DNA from: an uncultured Gemmatimonadota bacterium
GTDB taxonomy: Bacteria; Gemmatimonadota; Gemmatimonadetes; Longimicrobiales; Gaopeijiaceae
Length of the DNA stretch: 11,410 nt
Direction of reading: 5' to 3'
Assembly (NCBI GenBank): GCA_938030915.1
Contig: CALHIO010000264.1
Span: 1-11,410 of the forward strand
Every line of letters starts with the position of its first letter. The stretch's first letter is position 1. The notes below the pieces were generated by a model. That model was not told the DNA's origin and ran no database searches. It saw nothing but the letters and a program-made list of their open reading frames with translations. Shown piece after piece: positions 7,435 to 11,410 of this stretch. A program made the translations under genes and the position numbers.

Positions 7435-7671
7435 TCAGTCCTCGTCGTTCAGCAGGAGCCACTGCTTCACGCGCGCGATGTCCTCCTCATCCTTCACGGA
7501 GAAGCGCCGCGCCACATCGATGGCTTCGGGGGAGTCCGTCCCGGCGAGGCGGGCCATATCGGTGGCCACGAAGATCCTCAACTCGTCACCGTGGTCCTCG
7601 ATGTCCGTGACCATGCACATGTTCACCCAGCGGGGACCGATCCGCAGGAACGCGTAGGGGCGTGCGCGCAT
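7435..7671 (-). CDS. Conserved-looking small hypothetical protein (78 aa)
   Basis: I do not recognise this protein. It has 78 residues, an ATG start at 7671, and codons with strong G/C third positions like the neighbouring real genes, which argues that it is coding. It is soluble and mixed in character: an N-terminal hydrophobic/aromatic stretch (YAFLRIGPRWVNMCMVTDI, 6-24) that looks like beta strands, then a strand-like ELRIFVATD (30-38), and an acidic helical C-terminal half with KDEEDIARVKQWLLLNDED at the end. There are no metal-binding or catalytic motifs and no signal peptide. The ribosome-binding site is weak. It converges with the DinB gene (33 bases between stops) and diverges from the MarR gene. 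Confidence 0.62.
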   Translation of the reverse strand: MRARPYAFLRIGPRWVNMCMVTDIEDHGDELRIFVATDMARLAGTDSPEAIDVARRFSVKDEEDIARVKQWLLLNDED

Positions 7672-7797
7672 GATTCGAGGGGTTCAGGTGTCTGGTAGGG
7701 TCATCCCGATGCTATTGAGAAGCGCCAACATACGTGTCCGGGCCGGCTGGCGCTCTGGATCTTTTTTTCTAAACTTCAACGAAGCGTAAGACAATAG
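7672..7797. promoter_or_regulatory. AT-rich divergent spacer upstream of marR-type gene and 78-aa gene
   Basis: Intergenic region of 126 bases, clearly AT-richer towards its right end than anything else in the window, including a run of seven T at 7762-7768. It should hold promoters for both flanking genes. On the minus strand TTGTCT (7786-7791) and TAGAAA (7763-7768) are 17 bases apart and resemble a -35/-10 pair. A short inverted repeat CTTC-AAC-GAAG (7774-7784) lies just before the MarR start and could be part of an autoregulatory operator, but is too short to be sure. A 7-bp stem (AGCGCCA 7721-7727 with TGGCGCT 7748-7754) lies left of the T run. Confidence 0.4.
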
Positions 7798-8310
7798 ATG
7801 CAAGCGAGGAGATTCGTGCCCCCAGGCTCCGCGACAATCCAGCAGGACCTCAAACAGTCCAAGCCGTTCCGGTCTCGCAGCCAGGAGGCGTACGTCGCAC
7901 TCCTCAGGACGGCGGATGACTCGAAACGCTTTCTGTCGCATCTACTGGATGCCGAGGATGTCACCCTCCAGCAGTACAACGTGCTTCGTATCCTGCGCGG
8001 TGCTGGCGACGACGGACTCCCGACGCTTTCGATCGGGGAGCGCATGATCGAACGCACTCCAGGAGTTACACGTCTCATCGATCGGATGGAGCGCAAAGGC
8101 TGGGTAACGCGCGAACGCTGTATGGAAGATCGGCGCCGTGTCTGGTGCATGATCACCGCCGAAGGTTTGGCGCTGCTGACTCATCTCGACGCGCCGATCG
8201 ATTCGGTCGACGACGTGCTCGAGGAAGCGCTGAGCGAGAAAGAGCTGGGGACATTGACGAGTTACCTGGACCGGATTCGAGCGAGGCTCACCCAGCTGGA
8301 TCAGGTCTGA
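7798..8310 (+). CDS. MarR family winged-helix transcriptional regulator
   Basis: MarR-type regulator, 170 residues from ATG 7798. The DNA-binding domain runs from about residue 56 to 128: LQQYNVLRILRGAG (58-71), a helix-turn-helix with LSIGERMIERTPGVTRLI (77-94), recognition-helix end DRMERKGWV (95-103), and the wing with RERCMEDRRRVWCMIT (105-120), including the DRR motif typical of MarR proteins. Flanking N- and C-terminal helices would form the dimer interface. An alternative start is GTG at 7816 (164 residues): a strong GAGGAG lies at 7806-7811, 4 bases before it, whereas ATG 7798 has no clear ribosome-binding site. It ends 78 bases before the amidohydrolase gene on the same strand, so that gene pair is a likely target besides its own promoter. 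MarR proteins usually sense small, often aromatic, ligands; none can be inferred here. Confidence 0.92.
   Translation: MQARRFVPPGSATIQQDLKQSKPFRSRSQEAYVALLRTADDSKRFLSHLLDAEDVTLQQYNVLRILRGAGDDGLPTLSIGERMIERTPGVTRLIDRMERKGWVTRERCMEDRRRVWCMITAEGLALLTHLDAPIDSVDDVLEEALSEKELGTLTSYLDRIRARLTQLDQV
7806..7811 (+). promoter_or_regulatory. Ribosome-binding site favouring the GTG start of the MarR gene
   Basis: GAGGAG lies inside the longer version of the MarR reading frame, 4 bases before an in-frame GTG at 7816. It is the best Shine-Dalgarno match in this region and suggests that translation may begin at the GTG rather than at ATG 7798. Confidence 0.4.
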
Positions 8311-8388
8311 GCGACACACGGCGTTGACGGGGTGAGGTCGCGGCCGGTATTGGTCGCAGTACGTCTCGTGTCCACGACCTCGGAACTC
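8311..8388 (+). promoter_or_regulatory. Possible promoter and operator region before the amidohydrolase gene
   Basis: Spacer of 78 bases between the MarR stop and the amidohydrolase ATG. TTGACG (8324-8329) is a good -35 match; TATTGG (8348-8353), 18 bases on, is a poor -10. A small inverted repeat TCGTG-TC-CACGA (8366-8377) sits 11 bases before the ATG and could be a regulator site or a hairpin near the ribosome-binding site. The pair may instead simply be read through from the MarR gene. Confidence 0.3.
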
Positions 8389-10107
8389 ATGCGTCGTCTT
8401 CCTCTGCTTCTCGCCGCACTCACCGCGTGCGCGCCTGCGACCTCGTCTGTCCCCGCTGCCGCACCCGGCGCGCCTCCGCCCGCCCCGCCCGGGGAATACG
8501 ACGTCGTCATCGAAGGCGGTCAGATCGTAGATGGCACCGGCAACGCATGGTACCCGGGCGACGTCGGCGTTCGGGGAGATCGCATCGTCGCGATCACCCG
8601 ACCGGGGGAGTTGAGCGAGCGTCCCGCCCGGACCCGGATCGATGCCAGCGGAATGGTCGTGTCTCCGGGGTTCATCGATATCCAGAGTCACTCGCGCTTC
8701 AACTTCCTCGGGAACGGGGATGGCCGTGTGGTCTCGAAGGTCACGATGGGCGTGACGACCGAGATCATGGGAGAGTCGACGACCAACGCTCCTTCGAGTC
8801 CACGAATGCTCGAGAACGCTGGCGCGGCGGTCGGCGTGACGCAGTTTGAAACGTTCGGTGAGTGGATCGAGGCGATGGAGCGCCACGGCTCCTCGGTGAA
8901 CGTCGGCTCCTTCGTGGGCGGGTCGACCATCCGCGTCCTGGGGATGGGGCTGGCGATGGGAGAGGCGCGAAGCCCGGAGCGCCGTCTCATGCAGCAGGCG
9001 GTCCGTCAGTCGATGGAGGATGGCGCGTTCGGTGTAGCGACAGCGCTCGTCTATCCCCCGGGCAATTTCGCGTCGACGGAAGAACTCATTTCGATCAACG
9101 CGGCTGCGGCGCCCTACGGGGGCGTCTACATCACGCATATGCGCTCCGAGGCCGACAACTTCCTCGAGGCGATCGACGAGGCGATCGAGATCGGTACGCG
9201 GGCGGGTGTCCCGATCGAGATCTACCACCTGAAGGCGGGCGGTCGCCGGAACTGGCACAAGGCGGTTGAGGCGGTCGCCAAGATCGATTCGGCACGCGCT
9301 GCCGGCGTGGACGTCCAGGCCAACATGTACCCGTACACGGCAGGTGGAACCGGTCTCGACGCCTGTTTCCCGCCATGGGCGTCGGCGGATGGGCTCCTCT
9401 ACGACAATCTCGCGGACCCGGAGATGCGCGCGCGGATTCGAGCCGAGATGGAGGAGCAGACCGAGCCGTGGGAAGCGTTCTGCTCCCTGGCCACCCCGGA
9501 GGGCACCATGCTCCTCGGGCTTAATCTGCCTGAGCACCAGCAGTATCGTGGGTGGTGGCTCGCCGACGTGGCCGAAGAGATGGGCAAGCACTGGACCGAG
9601 ACCGCGATGGATCTCGTGCTCGCGGAGCGCCAGCGTGTGAGCACGATGTACTTCCTCATGAGCGAGGAGAATGTCGCCATGCAGATCGCCCAGCCCTGGA
9701 TCAAGTTCGGAACGGACGCAGGCGGCATCGATCCGACCGTCGCGACGGGTCTGGCTCACCCTCGCGCGTACGGCACCTTCACCCGCGTGCTCGGCAAGTA
9801 CGTACGGGAGGATGGCGTCGTGACCCTGGAGGACGCCGTTCGGAAGATGTCCTCGGCCGTGGCGACCCGGCTGAAGATCCGTAACCGGGGCTTTCTTCGC
9901 GAAGGGTATTACGCCGATGTCGTGATCTTCGACCCGCGGACGGTGAGTGATCACGCGACGTACGACGAGCCGCACCAGCTTTCGACCGGCGTGGAGCACG
10001 TCTTCGTGAACGGCGTTGCCGTGGTCAGAGACGGTCAACACACGGGTGCGATGCCCGGGCGCGCCGTACGAGGTCCCGGCTGGACCGGTTGGGAGGACCG
10101 CCGATGA
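8389..10107 (+). CDS. N-acyl-D-amino-acid deacylase-like amidohydrolase, lipoprotein
   Basis: Amidohydrolase-superfamily protein of the D-aminoacylase type, which hydrolyses N-acyl-D-amino acids. From ATG 8389 it has 572 residues. The start gives a clean lipoprotein signal (MRRLPLLLAALTAC, lipobox LTAC, Cys14) followed by a Pro/Ala-rich linker; a GTG at 8332 would hide this signal behind 19 extra residues and is rejected. Domains: beta-sandwich part YDVVIEGGQIVDGTG (37-51), the TIM-barrel core, and the C-terminal sandwich end YYADVVIFDP (507-516). Likely metal or catalytic residues: His101, Glu129, His250 (ITHMRSEAD), His280 (IYHLKAGG) and Asp443 (FGTDAGG). AHPRAYGTFTRVLGKYVRE (456-474) is highly typical. 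Odd: the first His of the HxH motif is Gln99 (IQSHS), and the usual Cys ligand region reads MGES. It is coupled to the M55 gene by an ATGA overlap. The exact substrate is uncertain. Confidence 0.88.
   Translation: MRRLPLLLAALTACAPATSSVPAAAPGAPPPAPPGEYDVVIEGGQIVDGTGNAWYPGDVGVRGDRIVAITRPGELSERPARTRIDASGMVVSPGFIDIQSHSRFNFLGNGDGRVVSKVTMGVTTEIMGESTTNAPSSPRMLENAGAAVGVTQFETFGEWIEAMERHGSSVNVGSFVGGSTIRVLGMGLAMGEARSPERRLMQQAVRQSMEDGAFGVATALVYPPGNFASTEELISINAAAAPYGGVYITHMRSEADNFLEAIDEAIEIGTRAGVPIEIYHLKAGGRRNWHKAVEAVAKIDSARAAGVDVQANMYPYTAGGTGLDACFPPWASADGLLYDNLADPEMRARIRAEMEEQTEPWEAFCSLATPEGTMLLGLNLPEHQQYRGWWLADVAEEMGKHWTETAMDLVLAERQRVSTMYFLMSEENVAMQIAQPWIKFGTDAGGIDPTVATGLAHPRAYGTFTRVLGKYVREDGVVTLEDAVRKMSSAVATRLKIRNRGFLREGYYADVVIFDPRTVSDHATYDEPHQLSTGVEHVFVNGVAVVRDGQHTGAMPGRAVRGPGWTGWEDRR
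10091..10096 (+). promoter_or_regulatory. Ribosome-binding site of the M55 peptidase gene
   Basis: GGGAGG lies inside the last codons of the amidohydrolase gene, 7 bases before ATG 10104. It decides this start over the upstream in-frame ATG at 10089, and the chosen start also gives a proper lipoprotein signal. Confidence 0.7.
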
Positions 10108-11219
10108 GGACGACGATCACCCGGCTGGCTCTCGTTCTTCTGCTCATGTCGTGCTCACCCCCAGGCTCGGGTGACCCCGCGGCGTCGGGCGAAGCGAGGA
10201 CGCTCGAGGACCCGGCCGCCGATATGGATGGCGTCCTTCGGGTGCTCGTCTATCACGACATGGAGGGGCTCACCGGTCAGTCCGATCCGAACACGTTCCG
10301 CTTCAGCCATCCGGAGCGTTACGCCGTCGGACGGACGTATCTGACTGGAGACGTGAACGCCGTGGTAGCGGGACTCTTCGACGGCGGTGCCGACGAGGTG
10401 CATATCGTCGACGGCCACGGCAGCGGGAATCCCGAGCCCGATCTGCTCCTGGATCAGCTGGACGGGCGTGCCGAACTCGTCAGCCGGAATGAGGTTTTCG
10501 ACGCCTACGTGGATCTGACTGAGCCGGGTGCGTACGACGCGATCGCCGTGGTCGGGATGCACGCCAAGACGGGCAGCGGAGGCTTTGCATCACACACGTA
10601 CACGCTTGGGATCGACTTCCTCCTGAACGGGATGGCCGTCACGGAGACGGAACTCGTCGGGTACTCGTGGGGACGCGTGGGCGTGCCGGTCATCTTCGCC
10701 TCCGGAGACGACCGGCTGGCCGCTGACCTCGCAGGGCCGATGCCATGGATAGAGTTCGTCACGGTCAAGACCGCCACATCTGCCTCCTCGGCCAATCCGC
10801 GACCGGTCGACGAGGCACGGGCCGAGATGCGGGAGGCTTCGGCGCGCGCGATGGCGAACCATCGTAGCGCCCGGGCGATGCGCCTCGCGGAGCCCGCCAC
10901 GGCGCAATTGCATGCGGTCCCGCCGGCGGACCTCTCCATGCTGGCTTCCGTGCCCGGGATCGACTACGCGGATCAGCGAGTGACGTTCGAGGCATCCGAC
11001 TTCCGGGCGGCCTACGACGGTCTGGTGGGACTGGTCACCGTGGCTCGCGGTGGGTACGCCGCGGTCATGTCCGAGACCGGGCGCGCCATGGCCGGTCCGG
11101 CGTTCGGGCCGACCTACTCCGATGCGCTCTTCGATCGCTGGCTCGACTTCGAATCGGATCGCTGGAGCCCGGTCGCGCCGCCTGCCGCAGCGGTCAGAAC
11201 CTTCCACGGCTTTCGCTGA
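10104..11219 (+). CDS. M55 family metallopeptidase (DppA-type D-aminopeptidase), lipoprotein
   Basis: Zinc-dependent D-aminopeptidase of family M55, which removes N-terminal D-amino acids from short peptides; the model is Bacillus subtilis DppA. Length 371 residues from ATG 10104, about 100 longer than DppA, mainly through the N-terminal export region and a C-terminal extension. The N-terminus (MRTTITRLALVLLLMSC) is a lipoprotein signal with Cys17 as the anchor, so the enzyme is placed outside the cytoplasm, unlike DppA. Family residues are all visible: Asp52 and Glu54 in YHDMEGLTG, His105 in VDGHGSG, His153 and His164 in GMHAKTGSGGFASHTY, and a Glu in the VTETELVGYSWG segment (probably Glu181) just before GVPVIFASGDD. 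The ATGA overlap with the amidohydrolase gene means coupled translation. Together they could release D-amino acids from acylated and peptide sources such as cell-wall fragments (inference). Confidence 0.93.
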   Translation: MRTTITRLALVLLLMSCSPPGSGDPAASGEARTLEDPAADMDGVLRVLVYHDMEGLTGQSDPNTFRFSHPERYAVGRTYLTGDVNAVVAGLFDGGADEVHIVDGHGSGNPEPDLLLDQLDGRAELVSRNEVFDAYVDLTEPGAYDAIAVVGMHAKTGSGGFASHTYTLGIDFLLNGMAVTETELVGYSWGRVGVPVIFASGDDRLAADLAGPMPWIEFVTVKTATSASSANPRPVDEARAEMREASARAMANHRSARAMRLAEPATAQLHAVPPADLSMLASVPGIDYADQRVTFEASDFRAAYDGLVGLVTVARGGYAAVMSETGRAMAGPAFGPTYSDALFDRWLDFESDRWSPVAPPAAAVRTFHGFR

Positions 11220-11260
11220 TTCGTCTCAGCGCGGTGCAACCCGATGATGCTCTGTCGCGT

Positions 11261-11289
11261 GTCATCGTTCGGGTGGATGAAACGATGAC
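11261..11289. repeat. 9-bp perfect inverted repeat downstream of the M55 gene
   Basis: GTCATCGTT (11261-11269) and AACGATGAC (11281-11289) are exact reverse complements separated by 11 bases. This lies 41 bases after the M55 stop. As RNA it would form a hairpin, extendable by two G-U pairs and one C-G pair. No T run follows, so it is not a standard intrinsic terminator; it may be a transcript-end stabiliser, a Rho-linked hairpin or a protein-binding site for the next gene. Confidence 0.6.
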
Positions 11290-11355
11290 GTGGGGTGGTC
11301 CGTACGGAGAAGTGAGGTTGGGTGGAGGGGTGGGATTCGACCCGAAGCTTCTGGG

Positions 11356-11410
11356 ATGATGATGAACGTGGACGAAAGGATCCGTTTTCTGCTCCGGACG
11401 GCGATCCGGG
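11356..11410 (+). CDS. Possible start of a further gene, cut by the window edge
   Basis: Three consecutive in-frame ATG codons (11356, 11359, 11362) open a frame that stays open to the end of the window, reading MNVDERIRFLLRTAIR from the third. The charged, amphipathic sequence looks like a real helical N-terminus, and codon third positions are mostly G or C. There are only 18 codons and no clear ribosome-binding site beyond a GGG just before the first ATG, so neither the gene nor its product can be confirmed. Confidence 0.4.
   Translation, partial: MMMNVDERIRFLLRTAIR

Noticed and set aside
7387..7435. Possible bidirectional terminator between the DinB and 78-residue genes (GACCAG with CTGGTC, and a short AGCCG/CGGCT stem)
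   Set aside because: The stems are short, the spacing is long and no T run is present on either strand; GC-rich sequence gives such pairings easily.
7733..8373. CGTGTCC shared by the two spacers around the MarR gene (7733-7739 and 8367-8373), considered as a regulator box
   Set aside because: A seven-base match between two spacers of this size is expected by chance often enough, and the flanks do not match.
8332..8388. GTG start at 8332 for the amidohydrolase
   Set aside because: It would add 19 residues in front of a perfect lipoprotein signal; ATG 8389 puts the signal at the N-terminus.
7942..10041. A 699-residue minus-strand open frame opposite the MarR and amidohydrolase genes
   Set aside because: It is antisense to two clearly recognised genes; its translation is rich in Arg, His and Asp without domain-like order. 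Long shadow frames are expected in DNA with strong G/C third-position bias.
1..11410. tRNA, rRNA, CRISPR arrays, insertion sequences, phage or integron features, riboswitches
   Set aside because: No conserved RNA segments, regularly spaced repeats, transposase or integrase motifs or terminal repeats were seen; nearly all of the window is taken up by housekeeping- or metabolism-type genes.

Overview
The window is GC-rich, densely packed bacterial chromosome with strong G/C third-position bias, short intergenic gaps, many GTG starts and many start/stop overlaps. Three lipobox-type signal peptides point to a diderm. The gene mix (a lipoprotein-type TctC, a paired amidohydrolase and M55 peptidase, DUF456, DinB) would fit Gemmatimonadota or a similar environmental lineage. 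That placement is an impression, not a test, because there is no rRNA or marker gene here.

Left half (1-6313), minus strand: one apparent seven-gene operon. Reading in the direction of transcription it encodes an exported beta-lactamase-fold serine hydrolase, a RimB-type retropepsin-like protease, a RimK ATP-grasp glutamate ligase, an AstE/AspA-type (M14-like) deacylase, and a complete tripartite tricarboxylate transporter: TctC lipoprotein, TctB, and TctA running off the left edge. Five of the six junctions overlap, and the sixth has a 28-base gap. RimK, protease and deacylase together are a known association. Finding them in front of a tricarboxylate-type transporter, and behind a secreted hydrolase, is the most interesting layout here. 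The deacylase lacks the first zinc-ligand His of its HGxE motif (Leu57).

Middle (6314-8310): a 72-base divergent region leads on the plus strand to a DUF456 membrane protein and a DinB/YfiT-fold protein. These are followed by an unrecognised 78-residue minus-strand gene, an AT-rich divergent spacer, and a plus-strand MarR-family regulator.

Right part (8389-11219), plus strand: two translationally coupled lipoprotein enzymes, an N-acyl-D-amino-acid deacylase-like amidohydrolase and an M55 (DppA-type) D-aminopeptidase. Together they look like a periplasmic route for releasing D-amino acids from acylated or peptide forms, possibly controlled by the MarR protein upstream. The last 190 bases hold a 9-bp inverted repeat, a G-rich stretch and what may be the first codons of another gene. 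No RNA genes, insertion sequences, CRISPR arrays or attachment sites were seen.
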